Assembly: GCF_900115845.1 (NCBI RefSeq)
Contig: NZ_FOXX01000011.1
Location: 62,001 to 126,000 of the forward strand
DNA from: Priestia endophytica DSM 13796
GTDB lineage: Bacteria; Bacillota; Bacilli; Bacillales; Bacillaceae_H
Length of the DNA: 64,000 nucleotides
Reading direction: 5' to 3'
Position 1 is the stretch's first letter; each line of letters starts with the position of its first letter. The notes beneath the pieces are model-generated. The model saw nothing but the letters and a program-made list of their open reading frames with translations, was not told the origin of the DNA and did not search any database. Below, one piece after another: positions 33,958 to 43,922 of this stretch. The position numbers and the translations under genes were made by a program.

Positions 33958-36900
33958 TTATGACCACTTTTTGAACCAGGTTTTAATTCTATCTTTATTC
34001 CGTTTTAAAATCTCTTGTGATGTTGTTTGATCTTTTTGCTTAAGCCATTCGAAGAAACTAGCAACAGTAATTAAGAAGCCTCCACCTAGAATAAGATAAA
34101 GCCACCAAGGTAGATTTCCCCACAAACTATCGGTTTGCAAATAGATATTTAACAGGATAGTTCCAATTCCGCCTAAGAAATAAGATTTAAATTTCAAAAT
34201 AAATCCTATTATAGCTGAGAGGACTGCTAACGCCCCGAGCAAAATAGCATCATTTACTGTGTTGCTGTTCAGCGCGTCTATAATAAGAACAAGGAAGAAG
34301 ATGCAAACAGAACCAATTTCAATTAATCCCATTGAGTGACTAGGAGGGAAAAGCATTCTGAATATAAATGTCCAAATAACGATGATTGGGACAGCATATA
34401 CTTCAAGCTCAATAAGCGCTGGTATATCAATATGATTCAAAACAACGCTATATGGATAGAAAGCCGTAGCAATAATGAGCGCTCTGTACCCTTTTTCAAC
34501 CTTTGTTAACTTATATTGTATTGATAAAGCAAAAATGTACAAAGGAACAAAGATACTTGTTAGAAACTGAGCCCAAAAGCTTTCAGGACTTGAAAATATC
34601 CTTACATTTAAGACGATAATATAAAGAAATCCAAACATCTGATAAGGAAGAACTTTTATCGATATCTTCTCTTCTTCCTTCCAACGGTAATTGAAAATTA
34701 GCATAAGCAAGATAAGCAAAAGGCTTACAGCCATACCTACTATTGCTGTTGATGAGAAGATAAATCTCATATAAAATACGGTTCCACAAAATAGAGGAAA
34801 AATGATTTGTATATAGAGATGTCTCTTATTCAACAGATAAATCATAAAGGAAATAAGCGAAACAACAACAAGAAAGTTCTTAAAATCAACAACTCCAGCT
34901 GTTTCTCCTAAATAAACCAGAATAGACAACGTCAAAATTCCAAAACAATAATGCTCAAAAATAGCTTTCCAAGGCCCTTTTGTTTTTAACCATAGCAAAG
35001 CTGCTAGAAGGGCTGTTAATGAAAATCCATGCGCATAGTAGAAATCGGGATTACTAATTTCCTCAACAACAGATAGCAAGCTTATACAAACAGTTGAAAG
35101 GCCAAAAAATGTGAATAAATATTTTTGCCAAAGTTTTTCACTGTAGAAAGCACTAACGGCGTAACATATGACGGGTAGTATATATAAATAGCTGTCTATT
35201 GTTGTGAGCGCATCAAAAAGTATGGTGAAAAATAGACTTAAAGATGTTACACAATGACTCATCCAAAAAACAACAAAGTGACCGTACGTGCTATATTTTT
35301 TTACCGCATAGGAGAGAGCTAAAAATAGTACGCCACCTGTTAGAAGAAAACTTGCATATGACTGAGCTGTTTGCCACTGGAAAATATTTAACAGAGATAG
35401 ATAAGTGAACAAACTTGAAAGGGTTAATGGAAGCCATAAATAGCGTAATTTGAATGTTCGTAGTGTGAGCATATAAAGAAGAATGCCACCAAGGAAAATT
35501 AAAGTTGGTGTACTATCTTGTAATATAAACCCTTCATATAAAAGAGTGAAAAGGGCTACAGCATATGAGTTATGAGCAACAATGAAAAATGGTTTGAAAA
35601 AAGGACTAAGATTTCCTTTCTTTATGATAAAAGCCATGCTCACCATCACAAGTGCACAAAGTGCAAAATGTCCACTTGCTCCTACACTTTCCATATACGT
35701 GTCTGTGTTCACAATACCCAGAAAGCAAAGGAGAGAAAGCAAAAGGCTAATCGGAACTCCATATAGACTAAGAGATCGATCCTTTTCTTTCTTGAAGGTT
35801 AAGAAAAAGATTAGAGTTAACAACATAAATGCGACAACAAGACTTTCCCACTCTAGTCTTGCAAGCATATCAGATAATACAAAAAGCCCTGTTAATACTG
35901 GAACAATTACTCCACCGAGCTGAAATACTTCCCACTGCTTTTTACTATATAAAAAGCAGCAAATGTAAAGAGCAGCAGCGATGCAAAAAGTTATCCAATC
36001 TTTCATTAGATGTGATAAACCTAAGCCTTCTGTACTTCTAAAAATAAAGAAAACAAAGAGTGTTAAAGTTGAAATCGAAAACAGGTTGTTTTTCATATAA
36101 AGTGTGACAAAAAACTGCTGTAACGTAAGCAAAGCAAGTGAACATAAATATTCAACACTCGGCTGTAAAGAAAATTCGCTAACATGAATGTAAAACAAAG
36201 CAGAAAGCGTTAATCCAACGAATGAGTATTGAAAGTTACGAGCTAAAACAGCGTTTCTCTTTAAAAAAATGTAAAGAACAATAAAAAATAACGGTAGCAT
36301 AGAAATAGCGATAGAATTAATTTCAGTGAGAATTGTCGTGTTTATGAACAAAACATATCCCCAAACAAAAGATAAACTAAATCCAATATGATATAGAAAA
36401 TGCCATCCTTTTAAAAACATCATCAGAAAGAGAATAGAAAGAAGCAAAAGTGCAGTTGCATATAAAGCAGAATGATGATAGAGACAAAGAATAACGAATG
36501 CTTCTGCTGTAATTTTTATTTTAAGAAAAGAGTTCGCATTTTCTTTAAAAACAGCAAATGATTTTCTTTCTTTAATTTTTTTACTCATAAAAGTTAGTAG
36601 AATGTTGACTAAAACGAGAGCAACAAAGAAACTTTCAGCATTTGGTGTGACATAAATCAGTCCAGTAATAATAGCCATTGTAAACATAATAAGAGATAAG
36701 ACAGTAAATATTTTAGACTGAAAGCGTTCTGCGATTCTCTTGTATAAAAAGAAAAGTACTAGTCCTATTAGTAACCCTAAAAACCACCGACCTTCCCCGT
36801 ATAGCGAAAAGTAAGAACCAAATAGTTCATAATAAGCAGCTGAGACAATGGTTATTGGAATAAACAAGCTAGCAAGAGTTAGAAAAGCGAAAGCAGTTTG

Positions 36901-37326
36901 CGAGATTTTTAGTTTATAAGATAAAACACTCATGGCGAAAAATACAACAGCAATCAAGCTTATAAAGAAGACCTTTGCGCCATCTCCCAAACTCCCCCAA
37001 CTACTTGTAGCAAGAATAAGTCCGCCAAACAGTAAGAGAATAACACCTGTTACAAGAATTGCTGTAATATTGCGCTCGCGAATTTGCTCAGGTGTTTTCG
37101 GTTCTTTGGCCTTCACAATAAGTTCTTCTTTTTCGGGTTCTTTTTCTTCTATTTGTGAAGTTGTTTCTATTTTTATAACCTGTTTAGCTTTTTCATCATC
37201 CTGATAGCGCTTGTAAGAAGCAAGAACTGCATCATGTTGTGTAGATGTGATATAGTTTTTAGTTTCTAAGGTATGTAGTTCTTCTTCAAAGATTTTCTCT
37301 CTTTGTTGAGCTGACAATTTTTCCAT
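33958..37326 (-). CDS. Very large polytopic membrane protein, unknown function
   Basis: An 1122-residue protein with about 30 or more predicted membrane helices. The first 90 residues are cytosolic and charged (LHTLETKNYITSTQHDAVLASYKRYQDDEKA..., then an EKEEL-rich stretch), and a short basic tail ends it (KRNKDRIKTWFKKWS). The N-terminal pattern followed by ITAILVTGVILLLFGGLILATSSWGSLGDGAKV resembles DUF2157-type membrane proteins. I recall Bacillus homologues annotated only as SCO7322-like. No catalytic motif is visible. Ribosome site AAAGGAGGGG. It stands alone between terminators and the divergent nas operon. Confidence 0.7.
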   Translation of the reverse strand: MEKLSAQQREKIFEEELHTLETKNYITSTQHDAVLASYKRYQDDEKAKQVIKIETTSQIEEKEPEKEELIVKAKEPKTPEQIRERNITAILVTGVILLLFGGLILATSSWGSLGDGAKVFFISLIAVVFFAMSVLSYKLKISQTAFAFLTLASLFIPITIVSAAYYELFGSYFSLYGEGRWFLGLLIGLVLFFLYKRIAERFQSKIFTVLSLIMFTMAIITGLIYVTPNAESFFVALVLVNILLTFMSKKIKERKSFAVFKENANSFLKIKITAEAFVILCLYHHSALYATALLLLSILFLMMFLKGWHFLYHIGFSLSFVWGYVLFINTTILTEINSIAISMLPLFFIVLYIFLKRNAVLARNFQYSFVGLTLSALFYIHVSEFSLQPSVEYLCSLALLTLQQFFVTLYMKNNLFSISTLTLFVFFIFRSTEGLGLSHLMKDWITFCIAAALYICCFLYSKKQWEVFQLGGVIVPVLTGLFVLSDMLARLEWESLVVAFMLLTLIFFLTFKKEKDRSLSLYGVPISLLLSLLCFLGIVNTDTYMESVGASGHFALCALVMVSMAFIIKKGNLSPFFKPFFIVAHNSYAVALFTLLYEGFILQDSTPTLIFLGGILLYMLTLRTFKLRYLWLPLTLSSLFTYLSLLNIFQWQTAQSYASFLLTGGVLFLALSYAVKKYSTYGHFVVFWMSHCVTSLSLFFTILFDALTTIDSYLYILPVICYAVSAFYSEKLWQKYLFTFFGLSTVCISLLSVVEEISNPDFYYAHGFSLTALLAALLWLKTKGPWKAIFEHYCFGILTLSILVYLGETAGVVDFKNFLVVVSLISFMIYLLNKRHLYIQIIFPLFCGTVFYMRFIFSSTAIVGMAVSLLLILLMLIFNYRWKEEEKISIKVLPYQMFGFLYIIVLNVRIFSSPESFWAQFLTSIFVPLYIFALSIQYKLTKVEKGYRALIIATAFYPYSVVLNHIDIPALIELEVYAVPIIVIWTFIFRMLFPPSHSMGLIEIGSVCIFFLVLIIDALNSNTVNDAILLGALAVLSAIIGFILKFKSYFLGGIGTILLNIYLQTDSLWGNLPWWLYLILGGGFLITVASFFEWLKQKDQTTSQEILKRNKDRIKTWFKKWS

Positions 37327-37449
37327 ACGTTCCCCTCCTTTAACATAAAATACGTTTTCTCCGTATATAGACGAATCTGTTATTTAATTAGTTTCCTTTT
37401 TATCCGATAAATGAAAATAAAAGTAAGATAAAGGGATTTTATAAGAACA

Positions 37450-37466
37450 TGTGAGAATATTTAACA
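37450..37466. promoter_or_regulatory. TnrA/GlnR box upstream of nasB
   Basis: TGTGAGAATATTTAACA fits every defined position of the TnrA consensus TGTNANAWWWTNTNACA. It lies 69 bases before nasB, an activating position for TnrA. This indicates induction under nitrogen limitation. Confidence 0.8.
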
Positions 37467-37534
37467 TCATTTATCCAATTTTCAAGCACATATGAAATAA
37501 TAAAAAATAAATCGTTTAGGCTGGAGGGTAAAAG

Positions 37535-39853
37535 ATGCAAAGGGAAAAGTTGGTTTTGATTGGAAACGGAATGGCTGGAATTAGATGTATTGAAGAAATT
37601 CTGAAGCGAAGTGATTTATTTGATATTACTGTTTTTGGATCTGAACCGTATACAAACTACAATCGTATTTTGCTTTCAACAGTCCTTCAAGGAGATACCT
37701 CAATCGGAGACATTATGCTTCATCAGCGGTCTTGGTATGAAGAGAATAGAATTACGCTTTTTACAGGAGAGACCGTTACAAAGATTAATAGAAATGAAAA
37801 AACAATTTTTACAGACCAAGGTCGGACTGTTGCCTACGATAAATTAATTATTGCTACAGGATCATCACCTTTTATTCTTCCTATTTCGGGGGCTGATATG
37901 GAAGGAGTAAAATCTTTCCGTACAATTAAAGATTGCGAAGAAATAATAAGAGCCTCTGAGCAGTATAAGAAAGCTATTGTTATTGGAGGTGGGCTACTTG
38001 GATTGGAAGCTGCAAGAGGATTAATGAATTTAGGGATGAAAGTTAATGTTGTTCATCTTGCAGATGCTCTGATGAACCGACAACTTGATATGGTTGCTGC
38101 TAAGATGTTGAAAAAAGAGCTTGAGCGGCAAGGAATGAACTTTCTTTTAGAGAAAAACACAGCCGAAATTGTTGGTAATCAACGAGTTGAAGAGATACAT
38201 TTCACAGATGGAAGCAAAGTTGAAGCAGATTTGGTGGTTATGGCTGCAGGGGTAAAACCAAATGTTGAGGTAGCAAGAGAGAGCGGACTTACAGTAAATC
38301 GAGGAATTGTTGTAAATGATTATCTACAAACAGAAGACTGTGATATTTATGCTGTAGGAGAGTGCTGTGAACACAATGGTATTGTTTATGGGCTTGTAAA
38401 ACCTCTTTATGAACAAGGCAGGGTGCTCGCAGATCATATTTGTCAGCAAGGGGGAAAAGGATATCAAGGAACCATTTTATCTACCCAATTAAAAATATCT
38501 GGAGTAGATTTATTTTCTGTTGGGGACTTTGAGGACGCTAACGGAACGCAAGCTGTATGCGTGCTAGATGAAACTAAATCTATCTATAAGAAATTAGTAT
38601 TTAAAAACGATATTTTAGTTGGAGCTGTGTTATTTGGGAGTACAAAAGAGGGACCAGGATTATTAGAAATGATGATTAAAAAGCAAGATGTTTCAGAAAT
38701 TGATAAACTAAGTTTGCTTCAAAGTAGTGGAGAAAGTTCAGCAGTTTGTTCAATGGCTCAAGAAGAAACGATTTGTCATTGCAATAATGTAACAAAAGGA
38801 GCCATTATTGAAGCTGTAACAGAGAAAGATCTTCAAACGATAGAGGAAGTGAAAGGCTGTACAAAAGCTTCAAGCTCGTGCGGAGGCTGTAAACCGCTTC
38901 TTACAGAACTTTTCTCTTATATTAAAAATGACGATTTTGAAGAATTTGTTGTAAAGCAATCAATGTGTCAATGCACGACGCTAACAGAAGATGAAGTGAT
39001 TCAACAAATACAAGAGCATAGACTTACTTCATTTGAAAGCATAGTTCAAGAATTGAAATGGAGTAATAAAAAAGGATGTTTAAAATGTCAAAAAGCATTG
39101 CAGTACTATTTAAAAATTATGTATCCAGAGTTGCAACAACAAAAGAGTGAATCGGGTTATCCACAGTTGCAAAAGGACGGCACATATTCACTTACTCCTC
39201 AATTTTATGGAGGAGTAGCAAACATTGAAGACCTTCAGCATGTCTTAGATATAGCTAAAAAGTATAACGTCTCAAACATTTCTTTCTCTCATGAACAGCG
39301 TATTGAATTGCATGGCATAAAAAGAGAGAATATTCGAGATATTTTAACTTCTCTTCATCTACCAATCTTAACACAAGACCAAACAATGGTTACAATTAAA
39401 AGAGCTTCATATCGGAACGAGTGTGAGTGCGAACAAAAATCTATTTTTCCTCTTTCATATAAGTTAGATCAAGCATTTGAACGATTAACAATGCCAAATC
39501 GTTTAGCTATTGGACTTTCTTCATGTGTTCATGAAGAACATCAGCTAAGTGGCCAAGACATTCTTATTATTGGGGAAGAAAGAGGCTTTGAAACGTATAC
39601 TAAAATACCAAATGAATCTTCGTCACACTTGCTTTTTATTGCAAAAGATCATGAGGAAAGTGTTGAAATGATGAAAGCACTTATTCAATACTACCGGGAA
39701 ACGGCAAGCTATCTAGAGGAATTCGGAGGATGGGTGCAGAGATTAACAGATGTTCATATACGAGAAGTATTGTTCGAACAGAACTTTAGAGATTTATTAT
39801 GTGAGAGACTTCACCAAGACCAAAGCAGAAAAGCTAGTAGTTTACAGCAATAA
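37535..39853 (+). CDS. nasB: Assimilatory nitrate reductase electron-transfer subunit NasB
   Basis: A 772-residue NAD(P)H-dependent FAD protein that passes electrons to the nitrate reductase catalytic subunit. The N-terminal FAD/NAD oxidoreductase has GNGMAGIRC (residues 8-16), IATGSSPF and the NAD motif VIGGGLLGLEAARG. Two Bfd-like [2Fe-2S] modules follow: CHCNN...GCTKASSSCGGC near residues 413-450 and CQC...GCLKC near 485-525. The C-terminal third is a nitrite/sulphite-reductase-like half domain without its own cluster motif. Length matches B. subtilis NasB (about 770). First gene after a TnrA box. Confidence 0.9.
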   Translation: MQREKLVLIGNGMAGIRCIEEILKRSDLFDITVFGSEPYTNYNRILLSTVLQGDTSIGDIMLHQRSWYEENRITLFTGETVTKINRNEKTIFTDQGRTVAYDKLIIATGSSPFILPISGADMEGVKSFRTIKDCEEIIRASEQYKKAIVIGGGLLGLEAARGLMNLGMKVNVVHLADALMNRQLDMVAAKMLKKELERQGMNFLLEKNTAEIVGNQRVEEIHFTDGSKVEADLVVMAAGVKPNVEVARESGLTVNRGIVVNDYLQTEDCDIYAVGECCEHNGIVYGLVKPLYEQGRVLADHICQQGGKGYQGTILSTQLKISGVDLFSVGDFEDANGTQAVCVLDETKSIYKKLVFKNDILVGAVLFGSTKEGPGLLEMMIKKQDVSEIDKLSLLQSSGESSAVCSMAQEETICHCNNVTKGAIIEAVTEKDLQTIEEVKGCTKASSSCGGCKPLLTELFSYIKNDDFEEFVVKQSMCQCTTLTEDEVIQQIQEHRLTSFESIVQELKWSNKKGCLKCQKALQYYLKIMYPELQQQKSESGYPQLQKDGTYSLTPQFYGGVANIEDLQHVLDIAKKYNVSNISFSHEQRIELHGIKRENIRDILTSLHLPILTQDQTMVTIKRASYRNECECEQKSIFPLSYKLDQAFERLTMPNRLAIGLSSCVHEEHQLSGQDILIIGEERGFETYTKIPNESSSHLLFIAKDHEESVEMMKALIQYYRETASYLEEFGGWVQRLTDVHIREVLFEQNFRDLLCERLHQDQSRKASSLQQ

Positions 39854-39879
39854 ATTAAGGAAAAAAGTGAGGTTAGAAT

Positions 39880-42027
39880 ATGACGGAAATGTTGCTGAAG
39901 TACTTTCGGGAGAAGCAAGAAAAAGTACAGTCAGAAAGAGTATATGATGCACAGTGTCCATATTGTAGCATGCAGTGTAAGATGCAGCTTGTTGAGCAAT
40001 CTATCGTAACAAGAACAAAGCATATGACAATCGCTCAAGATAACCCAACTTCCCATGGGAGAATATGTATTAAAGGTATGAATGCTCATCAGCATGCTCT
40101 TCATAGCGAGCGTATAACATCACCTCTTTTAAAAGTTGGAGGAGAGTTTGTTAAGATTTCATGGAATCAAGCATTTACGTATATTGGTGAAAAATTTCGT
40201 AACTTAAAAGAAAAGTATGGAAAAGACTCACTTTCTGCGTACGGAGGAGGCTCTCTAACAAACGAGACTTCTTATTTGCTGGGCAAGTTTGCTCGTGTTG
40301 CCCTTCAAACAAAATATATTGATTATAATGGTCGCTTTTGTATGGCAGCTGCTGCTTCTGCTGCTAAGGAAGCTTTAGGAATTGACCGTGGGTTTACGAA
40401 TGAAATATCGGAAATTAAAGAAGCAGAATGTATTATATTAGTTGGCACAAATATTGCAGAATGTCAGCCAACAATTATGCCATATTTCGAGGAAGCAAAA
40501 GAAAATGGAGCATACATTATTGCAATTGATCCCCGCAGTACAGCTACAACAGAGACAGCTCATCTTCATTTGAAGATAAAACCAGGAAAAGATGCTCTAT
40601 TAGCAAACGCTCTCTTAAAAATTCTTATTGAAGAGGATTTGATTGATGAATCGTTCATTAACAATCGCGTAAAAGGGTGGCAAGAAGTAAAAGAGTATGT
40701 GGAAAGGTTAAGTTTAGATCATATTGCAGAAGAAACGGGAATTGATCTTTCCCTTATAAGAAAAGCTGGAAGGAAGTTTGGAGAAGCAAATGCAAGCATG
40801 CTTTTCACAGCTCGTGGTGTTGAGCAGCAAATTGATGGTCACGATGCTGTAAGAGGATTTTTGAATCTATTATTAGCAACAGGAAATTTCGGAAAGAAAG
40901 GAGCAGGGTACGGAGCAATTACAGGGCAAGGAAATGGTCAAGGTGGGAGAGAGCATGGTCAAAAGGCAGATCAGCTTCCAGGGTATCGTTCAATTGAAAA
41001 TATTGAACATAGAAAATACATTGCTAACATTTGGGGGGTAGAGGAAAGCGAGCTTCCTCATAAAGGGGTATCTGCTTACGAGATGATGGGGAAAATTCAT
41101 GAGGGTGAAATAAAAGGAATGCTTCTTATGGGATCAAATCCTATTGTTTCGAATCCAAATGCCAACTATGTGAAAAAAGCCATTGAAAGTTTAGAATTTT
41201 TAGTTGCAGTTGATATGTTTGTATCTGAAACTGCTCAGCTTGCAGATGTAATTTTACCCTGTACCTCATATCTTGAAAACAAAGGAACGCTCACAAATCT
41301 CGAAGGGCGTGTTATGCTTCGCGAAGGTGCTCGTCCAGCCCCAGGAGAAGCTAAGAATGACTGGGCCATCCTACGTGGAATAGCGAGGGAGCTTGGAAAA
41401 GAACAGTACTTTGCATTTTCTGATGTTGAGGAGATTTTTGATGAACTCCGTCTTGCCAGCAAGGGGGGAAGTGCTGATTACTATGGCATCACATATGAAC
41501 GAATAAAGAGTAAACAAGGGATTCTTTGGCCCTGTCCATCAGAGGAGCATGGAGGGACAGCTCGATTGTTTGAGAATAAATTTATGAATAGCGATGAGAA
41601 AGCCGTTATGAAAGTTATCGGACATAAGGAAAGTAGAAAAGAAGTAGTAACAGAACAGTATCCTCTTTATTTAACAACAGGACGAATTATGTCTCACTAT
41701 CTTACAGGTGTGCAAACAAGAAAAACATCAGCTTTAGAAGCGCGGAATTTCGAGTCCTTTATTGAAATTCACCCTTCAACAGCAGCCTACTATGGAATCG
41801 AAGACCAAACGCTTGTTAAAGTGAGGTCTGAACGTGGGGAAATTGTTGTAAGAAGTAAATTTTCGACAGCTATCCGCCAAGATACGGTGTTTGTACCTTT
41901 TCACTGGGGGGAAGATCAAAATGTTAATATGCTCATCCCCGAAGAGCTTGATCCTATATGCCGGATTCCAGGTTTTAAATTAGGAACCGTAACGATTACA
42001 CCAATTCATTCTCCTATATTAAATTAA
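39880..42027 (+). CDS. nasC: Assimilatory nitrate reductase catalytic subunit NasC
   Basis: A 715-residue molybdopterin oxidoreductase reducing nitrate to nitrite in the cytoplasm. The N-terminal [4Fe-4S] ligands are CPYCSMQC and, after a gap, GRICIKG. The molybdopterin-guanine-dinucleotide domains follow (YGGGSLTNETSYLLGKFAR, GTNIAECQP, TGQGNGQGGREHGQKADQLPGYR) and the C-terminal dinucleotide-binding domain has LTTGRIMSHYLTG and FVPFHWG. It follows nasB by 26 bases. The nitrite reductase genes (nasDEF) that follow in B. subtilis are not here. Confidence 0.9.
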   Translation: MTEMLLKYFREKQEKVQSERVYDAQCPYCSMQCKMQLVEQSIVTRTKHMTIAQDNPTSHGRICIKGMNAHQHALHSERITSPLLKVGGEFVKISWNQAFTYIGEKFRNLKEKYGKDSLSAYGGGSLTNETSYLLGKFARVALQTKYIDYNGRFCMAAAASAAKEALGIDRGFTNEISEIKEAECIILVGTNIAECQPTIMPYFEEAKENGAYIIAIDPRSTATTETAHLHLKIKPGKDALLANALLKILIEEDLIDESFINNRVKGWQEVKEYVERLSLDHIAEETGIDLSLIRKAGRKFGEANASMLFTARGVEQQIDGHDAVRGFLNLLLATGNFGKKGAGYGAITGQGNGQGGREHGQKADQLPGYRSIENIEHRKYIANIWGVEESELPHKGVSAYEMMGKIHEGEIKGMLLMGSNPIVSNPNANYVKKAIESLEFLVAVDMFVSETAQLADVILPCTSYLENKGTLTNLEGRVMLREGARPAPGEAKNDWAILRGIARELGKEQYFAFSDVEEIFDELRLASKGGSADYYGITYERIKSKQGILWPCPSEEHGGTARLFENKFMNSDEKAVMKVIGHKESRKEVVTEQYPLYLTTGRIMSHYLTGVQTRKTSALEARNFESFIEIHPSTAAYYGIEDQTLVKVRSERGEIVVRSKFSTAIRQDTVFVPFHWGEDQNVNMLIPEELDPICRIPGFKLGTVTITPIHSPILN

Positions 42028-42029
42028 AA

Positions 42030-42066
42030 AGAAAAGAGCAGGAAAAGGTTCCCGCTCTTTTCTTAT
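42030..42066 (+). terminator. Terminator of nasBC
   Basis: AGAAAAGAGC (42030-42039) pairs with GCTCTTTTCT (42054-42063), extended by GGAA/TTCC inside. A T-rich stretch follows. Confidence 0.75.
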
Positions 42067-42212
42067 TTTCTACAATAGGAGACAATATTTTCGGGGAAAT
42101 ATCTTTTTGTTGTTTTTTTGGAAAAGATGTCGATGCATAGTAAAGGGCTTCGTATAGAAAAGAAGAGAACAGCAAATACTACATCATTATGACGAATGTA
42201 GGAGTGTATCGT

Positions 42213-42950
42213 ATGAGAACATTACTGACGGGTATAGTCTGCATTTTCCTTTTATCAATATTACAGCCAATCGAAAGCAATGCAGCAAAGGGAAGGAGAG
42301 AGTTTGAACAAACAGGTAACGTGATTTGGGACATCCCAACACGTAAAAAAATTGTAGCTATTACGTTTGATGATGGTCCTCATGCTGTGTACACCCCTGA
42401 AATCCTTTCTATTCTTGAAGAATATAATGCAAAAGCAACTTTTTTCGTAGTCGGTTCAAGAGTAAAAAATTATAAAAGTATTGTCCGAAGAGAAGTTGGA
42501 GCAGGTCATGAGGTCGAGAATCATACTTTTACCCATCATAGTTTAAGTGGAATGAGCAGCAAAGAAGTCCAGGAAGAAATCCAAAAGGCTCATCAAACAA
42601 TTACAAGTATCACAAACCAACGTCCTACTTTTTTTAGACCTGTTGGTGGATTATATAATGACACCGTAGTTGATGCAGCAGTTGACGAAGGATATCGAGT
42701 CATTTTGTGGTCATGGCATCAAGACTCTAAAGATTGGCAGCAGCCTGGCGTCGATAAAATTGTTCAAAATGTACTTTCAGGTGTAAGGCCAGGTGATGTG
42801 GTCCTTTTTCATGATGCAGGAGGAAATCGAACTCAAACAATAAAGGCGTTGCCTATTATTCTTTCTCATCTTCAAAAGCAGGGATATAAGTTTGTAACCG
42901 TTTCTCAGCTTTTACAACAAACAGGACATGATAAAATTCCGTCCTTTTAA
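42213..42950 (+). CDS. Secreted polysaccharide deacetylase (NodB domain)
   Basis: A 245-residue exported enzyme acting on peptidoglycan or another N-acetylated polymer. A signal peptide (MRTLLTGIVCIFLLSI..., ending near SNAA) is followed by the NodB domain with all five motifs: TFDDGPH, H-x3-H in HTFTHHSL, RPVGGLYN, ILWSWHQDSKDW and VVLFHD. The ATG at 42213 has AGGAG eight bases upstream; an ATG eight codons earlier has none. It most resembles the YheN/PdaA-like group but exact function is not readable. Confidence 0.85.
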   Translation: MRTLLTGIVCIFLLSILQPIESNAAKGRREFEQTGNVIWDIPTRKKIVAITFDDGPHAVYTPEILSILEEYNAKATFFVVGSRVKNYKSIVRREVGAGHEVENHTFTHHSLSGMSSKEVQEEIQKAHQTITSITNQRPTFFRPVGGLYNDTVVDAAVDEGYRVILWSWHQDSKDWQQPGVDKIVQNVLSGVRPGDVVLFHDAGGNRTQTIKALPIILSHLQKQGYKFVTVSQLLQQTGHDKIPSF

Positions 42951-42957
42951 CGTTAAG

Positions 42958-42989
42958 AAAGCTTCTCTTTAAAAAAGAGAAGCTTTTTT
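42958..42989. terminator. Bidirectional terminator
   Basis: AAAGCTTCTCTTT (42958-42970) pairs with AAAGAGAAGCTTT (42974-42986), followed by TTTG. It separates the convergent deacetylase and protease genes. Confidence 0.85.
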
Positions 42990-42991
42990 GT

Positions 42992-43780
42992 TTAGTTTCC
43001 GTACCAAATTTTATTTTTTTCTATCGTTTCGTTATGTTCAGGGTCCCAATAGTCTACAGAATAAGCATAGTCATAGTTCATAATACATTTGATCCCACTT
43101 CCTTGTGGATCATGACCAAGTCCAAAGTTATGGGAAAGTTCATGTTGGGTAGCTTTTGCTGTATTAGCTGTTCCTTGGTCTAAATTCACACTTATCGCAC
43201 TTCCAAAAGGTTCAGAGTTATAAACGTAACCAATTCCACCTGCATCAAAATTAGCATCACGAGTAAATCCTATAACAAAGTCGTATTCTTGACCATCCCA
43301 GTCTTTTGAAAGGTCTGCAAGAATTTGTTCACTGTTTTGTCCTGAAGATCCCCATTCTCCTAACCCTTTTACTTCAAAATCAATATTATGATCTCGATTA
43401 AATGCATCGTCCGCTTTTTCCACGATAGATTGAATCCGGCTCTGCCAATCAGGATATGCTGCTTTATATTCTTCATCAGCGACAGCAAGAACTGTTACTT
43501 TTTGTGTACCTTGATCAGTTGTTGAAGATGAATTTGTCGAATCAGCTGTTTTTTCAAATACTTTTTGATCAATTATTTGTCCATTTTTATTTAAAACATT
43601 TGCTTTAACTGTTTTTTCAGTTTTAGGGTGTTCTGTTAAGTTTGTGAATTCACGATGCTGTGGAAGCTTGTCTCTTATGTATTGAGGGGCTGTGTTCGTT
43701 TCCTCATGAGCATCAACAAATCCAAAAGGAATAAAGCTTGCGCTAAGAATAAGGGAAAGAATGAAAGCAGATTTTTTCAC
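42992..43780 (-). CDS. Secreted zinc metalloprotease of metzincin type
   Basis: A 262-residue secreted protein. A signal peptide (KKSAFILSLILSASFIPFGFVDA) leads to a propeptide-like acidic region rich in Thr and Lys (30-90), then a catalytic domain. The zinc motif HELSHNFGLGH (HExxHxxGxxH, His213 to His223) and the Met-turn CIMNYDY about 12 residues later define a metzincin. Inference from the fold is a reprolysin/adamalysin-like small protease. The substrate is unknown. Gene is monocistronic. Confidence 0.8.
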   Translation of the reverse strand: MKKSAFILSLILSASFIPFGFVDAHEETNTAPQYIRDKLPQHREFTNLTEHPKTEKTVKANVLNKNGQIIDQKVFEKTADSTNSSSTTDQGTQKVTVLAVADEEYKAAYPDWQSRIQSIVEKADDAFNRDHNIDFEVKGLGEWGSSGQNSEQILADLSKDWDGQEYDFVIGFTRDANFDAGGIGYVYNSEPFGSAISVNLDQGTANTAKATQHELSHNFGLGHDPQGSGIKCIMNYDYAYSVDYWDPEHNETIEKNKIWYGN

Positions 43781-43886
43781 GTGTTGTCCTCCTAATATAG
43801 TAAACTTCTATACTACTATTCGACAAAAGGAGACATTTTCCTTTGAAAAAATACATATAATTAAATAATATTAAAATTGTTTTTGC

Positions 43887-43922
43887 AAAAAAAGATGATA
43901 TGCCTTCTTGGCATACCATCTT
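43887..43922 (-). terminator. Terminator of the ABC-F gene
   Basis: GATGaTATGCC (43894-43904) pairs with GGCATAcCATC (43910-43920); on the minus strand the odd pair is a G-U wobble and seven T follow. Confidence 0.8.

Noticed and set aside
34583-36041. Several 60-110-codon frames on both strands inside the giant membrane protein gene
   Set aside because: All are shadows of one long uninterrupted frame with clear membrane periodicity.
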